Shown here: in pieces, positions 9,061 through 17,302 of the stretch
Position numbering within the stretch: position 1 is the stretch's first letter
Layout of the letters: every line of letters begins with the position of its first letter
Assembly (NCBI RefSeq): GCF_039539445.1
Contig: NZ_BAABDD010000001.1
Location: forward strand, 481,229 to 545,228
Length of the DNA: 64,000 nucleotides
From: Salinactinospora qingdaonensis
Lineage (GTDB): Bacteria > Actinomycetota > Actinomycetes > Streptosporangiales > Streptosporangiaceae
Direction of reading: 5' to 3'
The notes under the pieces: generated by a model
What the model was told of the DNA's origin: nothing
Seen by the model: the letters and a program-made list of their open reading frames with translations, nothing else
Database searches by the model: none
Program-made: the position numbers and the translations under genes

Positions 9061-9675
9061 GTGAGCATGCGAAAGCGCTCCTGGTCCGCGCTGGCACTTT
9101 CGAGCGCCACCGCCGGACTGGTCGTGCTCGCCGCCGCTCCCGCCGCCGCGGCCGAGCCCACGAACCGCCAACTCCTGGAACAGTGCAACAACGGCACCGA
9201 CACCTGCGTCTTCCACCCCGACGGCCCACCGCAGTACTACACCGGCCCGGCGCGCCAAGTCGGCGACTCCGTCTACAACTGCACCAACGGTGTACAGCGC
9301 TTCAACGTCTCGTGGTCGGACACCACCTCGCAGAGCAACAGCGTCGGGATCGCCATGACCACCGAGGCCGGATTCGGCGAGGCCTTCGCCGTCAGCTACG
9401 AACAGTCCTACGAGCACACCTGGAAGACCTCCCACACCGAGAGCCAGACCACCTACGTCGACACCGGCCCTTACCAGGTCGGCTGGGTCGAACGGCAGCC
9501 GCGGATGGAACGGGTCAGCGGCACCTACGAGATGCACTTCGGCGACCCCTACTACGGCCACTACATCTGGTACGTCCCCTTCGAGGCCCGGGGACCGGCC
9601 TCTGACGGCGCCTCGGAAGCGATCGTGCAGCACAACCGGGATATGACCGATGCGGAAAAGGCGGCGTGCCCATGA
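9061..9675 (+). CDS. Secreted aerolysin/MTX2-like protein, first of tandem pair
   Basis: GTG start at 9061 with GAAGGAAAC upstream; 204 residues with a clear Sec signal ending in AAPAAAAEP (~residue 31). The mature protein has a conserved head (QLLEQCNNGTDTCVFHPDGP) and then long alternating Ser/Thr strands: WSDTTSQSNSVGIAM, AVSYEQSYEHTW, SHTESQTTYV. That pattern, and the closing VSGTYEMHFGDPYYGHYIWY, resembles the beta-sandwich pore-forming ETX/MTX2/aerolysin module and related Streptomyces secreted proteins. Pore formation is an inference from strand pattern only. Its stop overlaps the next gene's ATG by ATGA, so the two are translationally coupled. Confidence 0.65.
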   Translation: MSMRKRSWSALALSSATAGLVVLAAAPAAAAEPTNRQLLEQCNNGTDTCVFHPDGPPQYYTGPARQVGDSVYNCTNGVQRFNVSWSDTTSQSNSVGIAMTTEAGFGEAFAVSYEQSYEHTWKTSHTESQTTYVDTGPYQVGWVERQPRMERVSGTYEMHFGDPYYGHYIWYVPFEARGPASDGASEAIVQHNRDMTDAEKAACP

Positions 9676-10295
9676 CGACCCGCAACCGAACCGGCACGCG
9701 CGGAAGCGCCAGCGCGGGGGCGGTGGCCGCCACGGCCCTGCTGGCCGCGATACTGCCGGCGGCCCCGGCCGCCGCGGCCGAGCCCACGAACCGCCAACTG
9801 CTCGAACAGTGCGGTAACGGCACCGACACCTGCGTCTTCCACCCCGACGGCCCACCGCAGTACTACCAGAACACCAGCGAGGTCGTGGGCAGCCCGGCCT
9901 ACAACTGCACCGACCGTTCCCAACTGATGTCGGTGACGTGGTCGGACACGGTCTCGGAGTCCAACAGCGTGGGAATCTCGATGAGCGCGACCTTCGGGAC
10001 GGTCTTCAAGACCACGTTCGAGGCCAGTTACGGCTACGAGTGGAGCGAGTCCCACACCGAGAGCCAGACCACCTACGTGGATGTCCCCGTTGGCCATGTG
10101 GGACGGGTCTACTACGGCGCCATGATGCAACGGGTCAGCGGCACCTACGAGATGCACTTCGGCGACCCCTACTACGGCCACTACATCTGGTACGTCCCCT
10201 TCGAGGCCACCGGCCCCGCCGAGGACCAGGGCGGCGCGTGGACCCAGTCCACCTCCGTCATGACGGCCCAGGAACGCGCCACCTACTGCGACTGA
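9672..10295 (+). CDS. Secreted aerolysin/MTX2-like protein, second of tandem pair
   Basis: The ATG at 9672 overlaps the previous stop (ATGA); an in-frame GTG at 9666 is also possible. The 207-residue product has a Sec signal ending AAPAAAAEP and is a diverged duplicate of its neighbour. The head (EPTNRQLLEQCGNGTDTCVF) and tail (VSGTYEMHFGDPYYGHYIWY) are nearly identical, while the central strands WSDTVSESNSVGISMSATFG and FEASYGYEWSESH have changed. A near-identical tail with a divergent core is what paired bicomponent pore-formers or binding-specificity variants could show. No enzyme motif is present. Confidence 0.65.
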   Translation: MTTRNRTGTRGSASAGAVAATALLAAILPAAPAAAAEPTNRQLLEQCGNGTDTCVFHPDGPPQYYQNTSEVVGSPAYNCTDRSQLMSVTWSDTVSESNSVGISMSATFGTVFKTTFEASYGYEWSESHTESQTTYVDVPVGHVGRVYYGAMMQRVSGTYEMHFGDPYYGHYIWYVPFEATGPAEDQGGAWTQSTSVMTAQERATYCD

Positions 10296-10315
10296 CCTGC
10301 CTTCCGCCCCTGACA

Positions 10316-10350
10316 GGCCGGCCGTGGCACCGCAGCGCCCGCGGCCGGCC
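10316..10350. terminator. Hairpin between convergent genes
   Basis: GGCCGGCCG (10316-10324) and CGGCCGGCC (10342-10350) pair perfectly with a 17-base loop. It lies between the end of the secreted-protein operon (+) and drmC (-). Confidence 0.55.
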
Positions 10351-10375
10351 CCTCGACGCGACGGGGAATCCTTCC

Positions 10376-11161
10376 TCACCCGGAGGGAGCGGGCAGGGGG
10401 AGCAGGTAGGGGCGCTCGCCGTTCATCAGCGCGCGGAAGTGGCCGACGACGCGAGCCACAGCGGCCGGGTCGCGCAGCAGCACCCCCAGTTCGATGTTGT
10501 CGGTGAGCGCGCGTGCGGTGAGGTTGGCGCTGCCGATCAGCGCGGCGGAACGGTCGGCGGCGATGACCTTGGCGTGCAGCGCCGCTCTACCGTCGCCGCC
10601 CCTGCGGTGGGCGGGCCAGTGCCAAAAGTGAGCTCGGCGCCGCAGCCGCGCGAACGGGGCGTGGGCGTTGGTGCTTTCCTCCAGCACCAGGTCGATGCGT
10701 ACGCCGCGGTCGGCGGCGGCGACCAGTTCGGTTACGAGCGGAGAGGTGTGGGAAGCGGCGAAGCTGACGATCAGCACCTCGCGCTGGGCCTGGCGGATGA
10801 GTTGGCTCAACACCGCCGTGGTCAGCCGCGCCGGCTGGCCGGCCGAACGGGGGCCGCTGACCACTACGGCGGGCCGGTGACGGCGGGTTCGCTCGGCCAT
10901 CGTCGCTGCGGCCCGCAGCGCCGCGGCCGCCGCTGCGGCCGGGGTCGCCGGCTCTCCCCGCCATGCGCGCACGATCCGGGCGGCGTCGGCGGCCATACCG
11001 TAGCCGGGACGCGCGGCTAGCAGCGCCGCCTCCAGGCCGGGCTCGTCGGGGCCGGCAGCGGCGGCGAGAACGTCGGCCCAGGCGCTCGCGTGCTCGCCGG
11101 GGAGCCGGTCGGCGAGGGCGCAGAGCTCTTCGATGAGCCCCGTGTTGGGGGGATCGCTCAT
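10376..11161 (-). CDS. drmC: DISARM protein DrmC (phospholipase D fold)
   Basis: ATG at 11161 overlaps the drmB stop as ATGA; 261 residues. The C-terminal half is a phospholipase D-like nuclease fold with one clear HKD motif, ALHAKVIAADRSAALIGSAN (His-x-Lys-x4-Asp). The earlier half (VLIVSFAASHTSPLVTEL) is the matching strand-turn of the same fold. The N-terminal ~90 residues are helical and Ala-rich. In characterised DISARM, DrmC is encoded last and was dispensable for some phages. Assignment rests on the PLD domain plus the contiguous drmA-drmB context. Confidence 0.88.
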   Translation of the reverse strand: MSDPPNTGLIEELCALADRLPGEHASAWADVLAAAAGPDEPGLEAALLAARPGYGMAADAARIVRAWRGEPATPAAAAAAALRAAATMAERTRRHRPAVVVSGPRSAGQPARLTTAVLSQLIRQAQREVLIVSFAASHTSPLVTELVAAADRGVRIDLVLEESTNAHAPFARLRRRAHFWHWPAHRRGGDGRAALHAKVIAADRSAALIGSANLTARALTDNIELGVLLRDPAAVARVVGHFRALMNGERPYLLPLPAPSG

Positions 11162-13020
11162 TGGACGAAGCCGGTGCCGGCGGGGCCACTGGCGAGCGTG
11201 TCGACGACGAGAGCGCGGTCCAAGTAGTGGTTGTTGCGCTCGCACGAGGTCTCGGCGGCGAACATGCAGGCGTGACAGGCCGCACCGTAGAGTCGGGCGT
11301 GGTCGTGGGGCTCCTGTTCGGCGCATAGCGGGTCGGAGCTGCACAGCCGGGCCGCCTCCAGCGCCTGCTCGATAAGCGTGTCGAGCCGGTCGGGGTCTTG
11401 GCCCAGCGACACCAGACCGCCGAGTGTGCCCTCGCTGTCGGAGGCGGCTGTGTAGAGCAGTACACCCGCCATCGGGTCGTCGCCGTCGCGAGCGTAGACC
11501 CGTTCGGCGATCCCGGAGGCGCTGTAGCCCGACTCCAGCGCGAACTCGCGGATGAGCGCGTGGGCGAAGGAGTGCAGCATCAGGTAACGCACGCCGGGCC
11601 ACCCGCCCGAGTCGAGTCCTCGGGCCAGGCGCCAACGCTGGTGTCCGTCGCGCAGCCGTTTCTCCCGGCGCACCACTTCGGGCCGGCGCTCCCACGCGGC
11701 GACCTGCTCCTCGCGGAACCGCAGGAATATCCCCTCGCCGCGCTGTTCGGCGCAGGGCACCCACGTGGGCGATCCGCTCGCCAACGGTGCGATCCGTTTG
11801 TCTTCGGTGCTGCGCACCTCGAACTCGGGAGCGCCGATGCGCGTGAAGCCGTAGAGGGCGCTGACCTCGCGCAGCCGGGGTACGAGCGTTACCCGCCGCA
11901 GGAACGCGCCGGCCCGGCGGGGGGTGGCGACCCGGGTGGTCGTGAAATCGGGGAGATGCACCTCCTCGTCGCGGGTGAAGGCCTGCCACTCCGGGCCGGC
12001 GAGGTCGTCCTCGCCGAGTTCGGGCTCCGAGCCGGCGGTGTCGGAGCGCTGGGCGCGGCGCTGGATCGCGCGCCAGACCTTGGCCAACCCGTGATGCTCC
12101 AACTGGGGCCAGCACGGCAGGACCTCCAGCACGGGCCGGGCCTGCTCCTGCGACAGGGAGACCAGCGGTTCCAGCGTCGACCAGTTCTCGGCGAGGGTGT
12201 TGTCGAGCGGATCGTCCTCCCGCGGGAGGCTGAACACGCGAATCTGGGTGGGGAACCAACTGTTGGTGGCGCCCAGCGAGAGCGCCCGAGTGGACTGGTC
12301 GCAGCCTTCGAAGAGGCTCAGGTGGGGGTGGCGGCCCCGGCAGGCCGGCAGGTTCTTGGCGGCGTTGTCGGGGCCGATGGCCTCGGACATGGCGCGTCCT
12401 TGGCCGCAGGCGCACACCACCCGCACGTTGGCCGCCTCACCTGAGGTGCCGGTCTCGACGAGTTTGAGGGTGTGGGGCTGCTCGCCGCCGGGCTCGGGGA
12501 CGCTGCCGCGGTGGACGAAGAACATCCACGGGAAGTCGTCGAGGTGACCTTTCTCGCAGGCCAGCACGAACCGGGCCGGCACCACGGTGGGGCGGCTGCG
12601 CCCCTGGCCGTAACAGTTGTGGACGATGCGGGTCTTGTCGGGACGGTAGGGGGAAAAGATCGGTTGGAACGAGCCGGCGTCGACGGGGCCGAGGTAGTTG
12701 CAGTCGCCTTTGGTGCAGCGCAGCCACCGCGGAAACAGCGCGACCGGCACGCCGATGCGGCTCCACTCGTCGTGGACGTTGCGGTGGTTGGGTGGGGTGT
12801 AGGGCGGGGTGCGCAAGCTTTCCACCTGCGTTCCGAGTTCGCGGCGTACCGCAGCCAGCAGCCGGGGCTCGGGGATGACGGTGGTGCGGGCCGGGTCCCA
12901 GTGGTCGAGCCCGAGGATGGTCACCGACAGGTTGGGCATGTCGGCGATGGCTCCCACACCGAAGGTGTGCAGCAGTTGGCTGGTGCGCAGTTCTCCCACG
13001 CGCTGGGGCGGGGTGGTCAT
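11158..13020 (-). CDS. drmB: DISARM protein DrmB (DUF1998)
   Basis: ATG at 13020 overlaps the drmA stop as ATGA; 620 residues. It starts VGELRTSQLLHTFGVGAIAD, the family opening. The C-terminal DUF1998 region is visible as YLMLHSFAHALIREFALESG and VLLYTAASDSEGTLGGLV. Cysteine clusters at the end (CSSDPLC, then CHACMFAAETSC) form the predicted zinc site. In published DISARM, DrmB forms a complex with the DrmA helicase that binds DNA and blocks phage replication. The 4-base overlaps on both sides show a tightly coupled drmA-drmB-drmC unit. Confidence 0.93.
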   Translation of the reverse strand: MTTPPQRVGELRTSQLLHTFGVGAIADMPNLSVTILGLDHWDPARTTVIPEPRLLAAVRRELGTQVESLRTPPYTPPNHRNVHDEWSRIGVPVALFPRWLRCTKGDCNYLGPVDAGSFQPIFSPYRPDKTRIVHNCYGQGRSRPTVVPARFVLACEKGHLDDFPWMFFVHRGSVPEPGGEQPHTLKLVETGTSGEAANVRVVCACGQGRAMSEAIGPDNAAKNLPACRGRHPHLSLFEGCDQSTRALSLGATNSWFPTQIRVFSLPREDDPLDNTLAENWSTLEPLVSLSQEQARPVLEVLPCWPQLEHHGLAKVWRAIQRRAQRSDTAGSEPELGEDDLAGPEWQAFTRDEEVHLPDFTTTRVATPRRAGAFLRRVTLVPRLREVSALYGFTRIGAPEFEVRSTEDKRIAPLASGSPTWVPCAEQRGEGIFLRFREEQVAAWERRPEVVRREKRLRDGHQRWRLARGLDSGGWPGVRYLMLHSFAHALIREFALESGYSASGIAERVYARDGDDPMAGVLLYTAASDSEGTLGGLVSLGQDPDRLDTLIEQALEAARLCSSDPLCAEQEPHDHARLYGAACHACMFAAETSCERNNHYLDRALVVDTLASGPAGTGFVQ

Positions 13021-16000
13021 TGCTCGCCTCGGTCGTCGGTCTCGGAGGAGGTGTAGGGGATGAAGGGGGGTTCGGCGCCGTCGCCGAGATCCTGGCCCGG
13101 ATCGAGGACGAGCCGGATGCCGGGTTCGACCTCGCGCAGCGAGGTCGGGCAGGTGGTGGGCTTCCACGGGGCGCCGTCGGGGCTGTCCAGCAGCGCCTGG
13201 GCGTCGGTGTTCTTCGGCGGCTCTTTGTAGACCAGCCGCACGCCTTGCTTTCTTCGGCGGGCTTCCCAGACGTCGAGCCGGTTGTCGAGTTCGTCGTGGA
13301 TATCGCGGGCGGCCTGGCTGCTGCCGGTGACGGTGCGGGCGCGCCGGTCGATCTCGTTGACGATGTGGTCGGCGACCTTGCCGGAGCGGTCGAACATGCG
13401 GGCGGCGTCGTTGGGGTTGAGGGCGGTCTCCAGGTTGCGCACGAGGGAGACCAGCACTCCCATCAGGCCGCGGTCGACGGCCCGTGCGGCGAACGGCGTC
13501 ACCGACAGCGCTTCGACGTGACGGTACATGGTGGCGTGGAAGGCGTGGAAACGCTCGTAGTGGGAGAGGTCGCGCGGGCGCGACCAGTTGTAGACGGTGA
13601 ACACCAGCCCGGGGGCGCGGCGCCCCACCCGGCTGGTGGCCTGGATGTACTCGGCGGTGGACTTGGGCTGGTTGTTGACCGTCATGACGCCGAGCCGGGC
13701 GACGTCGACCCCGACGGCGATCATGTTGGTGGCCAACAGCACGTCGATCGGGCGCTTGGTGCGGTCGGCGGCCGAGACGGCGAGCCGTTCCAGCACGGCG
13801 GGGATGTCGTCGGAGCCCAGCCGCGAAGTCAGCTCCGCAGCCCAGGGGGTGCGGCGCCGGGCCAGGCCGCGCTGGTCGGCGCGCCCCAGCCGGGTGGCCA
13901 CGTCGTCGTCGACTAGGCGGCGCATCCCGCCCAGGTCACGCAGGCTGTTGAAGTAGCCCACCAGGGTCATGTAGGGGTCGGTGACCTCGTTGCCGCCGTA
14001 GGTGTCGTGCAGGCGCTGGGCGGCGGCCAGGATCGCGACGAACACCCGGATCTGCACCGACTTGATGCGCACGCCGTGGGCGCATAGGCCGATGTAGCGC
14101 CGGCCGTCGCGGCGTTCGGGGGCGCGCTGGCGGGAGAAGAAGTTGTCGGCGGCGTCCAGGCCCTGCGGCGGGAACACGCGGGTGTCGCGGCCGGCGAACA
14201 GCGCGCCGATCTGGCGGGTGGCGCGACGCACGGTGGCGGTGGAGGCGATGACTTTGGGCCGCACCTGCACCGTCGCGCCGCTGCCGGGAGCGGTGTAGTC
14301 CCAGGAGGCGAGGCGGTCCACCGCGGTCTCGTACAGCCCCACCAGCGACCCCAGGGGGCCGGAGATGAGGTGCAGCTCGTCCTGAACGATCAGGTCGGGC
14401 GGACGCAGCGCGGCGGTGGGTTTGACGTGGGCGGCCGGCAGCGACCGAGGACGGGTCTCGGCCTGGTGCTGCGACACCCCGCCGCAGACCTGCTGGTGCA
14501 GCTCGCCGGCGAGGTAGCCGTGCCGGGTGCAGACCCGACCCACCCGACCGAATAGCGCCTGGGTCTCGCCCTGCCAGGCGAGCTGGGCGAACTTGTCGAC
14601 CGTGGCGATGATCAACGAGGGCACCAGCCGGTAGATCTCGTCGTCGACGACGAGGACCGGCAGCCCCTCGCCGCCGCTGGGGTAGGCGCTGAAGGGGCAC
14701 TCCAGGTCGGGGCAGCGAATGCGGGTGCGCTGCTCGGCGGGGTCGACGTCGATGTCGGAGCCGGAATCGACCGTCGCGCCGCACCAGGGGCAGGTGACCA
14801 ACTGGTGCGGCGAGCCGTCGGCGCGATTGCCGGCCCCGCCCCGCTGGCTGCGCCGCGCCCGCACCCACTCCTCGGCGGCCTTGGTGCGGTTGGGGGTGAC
14901 CCTGCCGCCCACCCACAGGCCGATCCGAAACGGCACGCGCCCCCACGTGTCCTCGTCGTCGCGGCGCAGCACCTCGCAGGCGCAGATGAGGGCGGCGGCG
15001 CGCTGGAACTGCTGGATGGTCAGCAGCCGCAGCGTGTAGCGCATCAGCACCGCCACACCGGAGCGCCCGCGCACGTCGGCGCCGTCGAGGTCGCCCTGCA
15101 ACCGCCGGATCGCCAGCGTGTAGGCGGTCAGGCCCAGGTAAGCCTCGGTCTTGCCGCCGCCGGTGGGAAACCACAGCAGGTCGGCGACCCGGCTTTCGGG
15201 AGCGGCGCGTTCCTCGTGGGCGGGGTCGGTGAGCGATGGCAGGTTGAGGAGGAGAAACGCGAGCTGGAAGGGGCGCCAACTGCGGTTTCGCGGCGTGTCG
15301 AGCTCGGCGGCGACCTCGTCGATGGCGCGGGTGGTGTCACCGCCGCGCGCGGCGGCTGCCAGGGAGTGCACGCGCTGACGGCGCATGGCCTCGTTGGCGA
15401 ACTGGAAGGCGCGCAGCGCGGCGGGGTCGGTGGCGAGCAGCTCGACGGCGGCCTCGATGCGGTGTGCGGCGCGCTCGGCGTCGGCGAGGTTCTTCTCGGC
15501 CTCGGCGCGGTACTCGGCGAGGTGGGCGGCCGGGTCGGTGATGCGGTCGCGCTGCCGGGCGATCCAGGCGCGGTAGCCGGTGACGAGCGGGTCCAGGCCG
15601 GCGCGCACGTCACCGGCCTGCATCCGGGCGAGTTCGCTCATGTCGAGGGTGAGGCGGGCCAGCTCGGGCAGGTCGGGGTCCTCCTCGGCGCTGGGCACGT
15701 CGGTGTGGGGCAGCTCGTAGCGGGGGACGCTCGCGGTGCGCACCGCGACGGCCCGCATGGGGTCGTCGGGCGCGGGGTCGACCGCCACGGCGGTGCTGTG
15801 GCCCACGGCGAACTCGCCGGCGAAGCGGTAGGTCATGGCCAGCCGGCGCTGTTCTTCGCGGTCGAGCTGGTCGCCGCCGGAGGAGTGGTCGGGGCGCGGG
15901 ACGAACACCGGCGCGGCGCCGTCGGCGGCGGTGGCCCTCAGTTCGGCTTGGAACAGCCACTTCTTCCACTCGCGGTCCTCTCCGGTCTGCCCGTTGACCA

Positions 16001-16562
16001 GGAACAGGGTGACCAGGGTGTGGCCGGCGAAGGAGCGGACCCGACCGCGCAGGCACACGCCGGGCTGTTCGGGGTCGAGTTCCACGGCGGGGATCTCGCC
16101 CTCGGCCAGCGAGATGAGGGTCTGGCCACTTCGGGGGTCGCGGCGGCGCACCTGCTTGCCGGAGCCGTCGTCGGCGGTGGCGTCGACGTAGCGTGCCCAG
16201 GTGGCCCGCACGAGCAGCCGCTCGGTGTCGGGGGCCACGGAGGCGGTGAACCCGTGGGCCGAGCAGGACATGCTGGGGGTGGCGGGGGCTTCGGGCTCGG
16301 GATCGTCGTCGTCGGGGTCCAGTGCGACCTCGTCACCGCTGTTGAGACCGACTTCGGCGAGGTTGTCCTGCTCCTCGGGGTGGAACACCGCCCCGTTGGG
16401 GGCGAGCCGCCCTAGGATGTAGCGGTCGGTGGGGCGCTCGCCGGAGAACTCCTCGTGCTCGTCGCCGCCGATGGGACCGTACAGGTCGGCGACGACCAGC
16501 TCCTCCAACTCGGCTCGGATCTCGCGCGCCGAGGGCACTTTCAACACCCGCTGCTCAACCAT
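13017..16562 (-). CDS. drmA: DISARM helicase DrmA
   Basis: 1181 residues from ATG at 16562. The helicase core shows FPTGGGKTEAYLG (Walker A, ~465), a zinc cluster CPWCGAT...CPDLECPF (~590-620), LIVQDELHLISGPLGSLVG (DEAH-like motif II, ~725), VIASTATVRRA (motif III, ~775) and YIQATSRVGRRAPG (motif VI, ~975). These are the features of the DrmA SF2 helicase. The DrmAB complex loads on DNA with a 5' single-stranded end in characterised systems. No strong ribosome site precedes the ATG. drmB follows with a 4-base overlap. The preceding gene, 93 bases upstream on the same strand, is RloB-like rather than drmMI, so the operon has been interrupted. Confidence 0.93.
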   Translation of the reverse strand: MVEQRVLKVPSAREIRAELEELVVADLYGPIGGDEHEEFSGERPTDRYILGRLAPNGAVFHPEEQDNLAEVGLNSGDEVALDPDDDDPEPEAPATPSMSCSAHGFTASVAPDTERLLVRATWARYVDATADDGSGKQVRRRDPRSGQTLISLAEGEIPAVELDPEQPGVCLRGRVRSFAGHTLVTLFLVNGQTGEDREWKKWLFQAELRATAADGAAPVFVPRPDHSSGGDQLDREEQRRLAMTYRFAGEFAVGHSTAVAVDPAPDDPMRAVAVRTASVPRYELPHTDVPSAEEDPDLPELARLTLDMSELARMQAGDVRAGLDPLVTGYRAWIARQRDRITDPAAHLAEYRAEAEKNLADAERAAHRIEAAVELLATDPAALRAFQFANEAMRRQRVHSLAAAARGGDTTRAIDEVAAELDTPRNRSWRPFQLAFLLLNLPSLTDPAHEERAAPESRVADLLWFPTGGGKTEAYLGLTAYTLAIRRLQGDLDGADVRGRSGVAVLMRYTLRLLTIQQFQRAAALICACEVLRRDDEDTWGRVPFRIGLWVGGRVTPNRTKAAEEWVRARRSQRGGAGNRADGSPHQLVTCPWCGATVDSGSDIDVDPAEQRTRIRCPDLECPFSAYPSGGEGLPVLVVDDEIYRLVPSLIIATVDKFAQLAWQGETQALFGRVGRVCTRHGYLAGELHQQVCGGVSQHQAETRPRSLPAAHVKPTAALRPPDLIVQDELHLISGPLGSLVGLYETAVDRLASWDYTAPGSGATVQVRPKVIASTATVRRATRQIGALFAGRDTRVFPPQGLDAADNFFSRQRAPERRDGRRYIGLCAHGVRIKSVQIRVFVAILAAAQRLHDTYGGNEVTDPYMTLVGYFNSLRDLGGMRRLVDDDVATRLGRADQRGLARRRTPWAAELTSRLGSDDIPAVLERLAVSAADRTKRPIDVLLATNMIAVGVDVARLGVMTVNNQPKSTAEYIQATSRVGRRAPGLVFTVYNWSRPRDLSHYERFHAFHATMYRHVEALSVTPFAARAVDRGLMGVLVSLVRNLETALNPNDAARMFDRSGKVADHIVNEIDRRARTVTGSSQAARDIHDELDNRLDVWEARRRKQGVRLVYKEPPKNTDAQALLDSPDGAPWKPTTCPTSLREVEPGIRLVLDPGQDLGDGAEPPFIPYTSSETDDRGEQ

Positions 16563-16654
16563 GAGGGCCACTCTAGGACGCCGCGCCGACACCGGCAGCG
16601 CCGACGGCGAACCGGAAAGCGGGAGGCCGACCCGCGTCTCGGGCGCGAACCTAT

Positions 16655-17293
16655 TCAGGTGTGGGCGAGCAGTCGCCCGACGAGGATGTGGACATCGGTC
16701 CAGGGGTTTTTGGCAGTGGGGTGGGCCTGCTCTGGGAAGTTCTCGGCGAGCTTGGCCGCCCGGTCGATGGCGTCCCGACGCCGTTGACCGGTGAAGTGGG
16801 CGGGGTTGATGTCCTTGTCGGCGGTGTAGCAGCAGTTGAGCCTGCGCATCCGGTCTTGGGCTTGGCCGGTGGTCAGATAGCCCGTGTGCGAACGCTGGTG
16901 CAACAGCAGCCACAGTTCGAAGCAGGGGGTGGTCAGGGCACAGCGGATGTTGTTCCTGCGGGCGAGGGCGAGCGCTTCATCGAGGGAGGAGTGCGGCTGG
17001 GGAGCCTCGACGTCGAGGACACACCAGACCTCATCGTAGGGTTCTCCCTGGTCGGCTCGCCGCTTACCAGCGCTGTCCTGGCGGATTTTCGCCTTTTTAA
17101 CCATTTTGAGAGGTTCGCCGGCTTCTCCGTCGATATCGACCTTAAGGCCGGAAAAGCGCAGTTCCCTCTTAATCGCCCTGAAGTAACTGGGAGCGGCATT
17201 TTTGTCCTCACAACAGATGAGGAAACGGCGTTTCTCCTGCTTTGTTCCGGTCTTCGGTTGCAGCGAGGACCGCTTTTTCAGTTTTGACCCCAC
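16655..17293 (-). CDS. RloB-like protein (Toprim-type partner of AAA ATPase)
   Basis: GTG start at 17293; 212 residues. It begins with a basic tail, then RRFLICCEDKNAAPSYFRAI, matching the RloB-family opening where the Glu after strand 1 is the Toprim-like acid. VWCVLDVEAPQ (~88) supplies the second acidic motif, normally DxD and here DVE. TPCFELWLLLH (~125) is a further family signature. It follows the AAA ATPase gene by 9 bases on the same strand, the usual RloA-RloB order. RloB proteins are found in restriction and defence loci; as a nuclease effector this is inference. The DVE in place of DxD is a point to check for activity. Confidence 0.75.
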   Translation of the reverse strand: MGSKLKKRSSLQPKTGTKQEKRRFLICCEDKNAAPSYFRAIKRELRFSGLKVDIDGEAGEPLKMVKKAKIRQDSAGKRRADQGEPYDEVWCVLDVEAPQPHSSLDEALALARRNNIRCALTTPCFELWLLLHQRSHTGYLTTGQAQDRMRRLNCCYTADKDINPAHFTGQRRRDAIDRAAKLAENFPEQAHPTAKNPWTDVHILVGRLLAHT

Positions 17294-17302
17294 ATGGCCA
17301 TG

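Noticed and set aside
11162..12415. Long in-frame extension upstream of drmC
   Set aside because: It overlaps drmB in another frame, is Arg-rich without motifs, and the ATGA-coupled start at 11161 explains the gene.
13936..15279. 447-codon minus-strand frame inside drmA
   Set aside because: Shadow of the drmA helicase, low complexity and Arg/Ala-rich.
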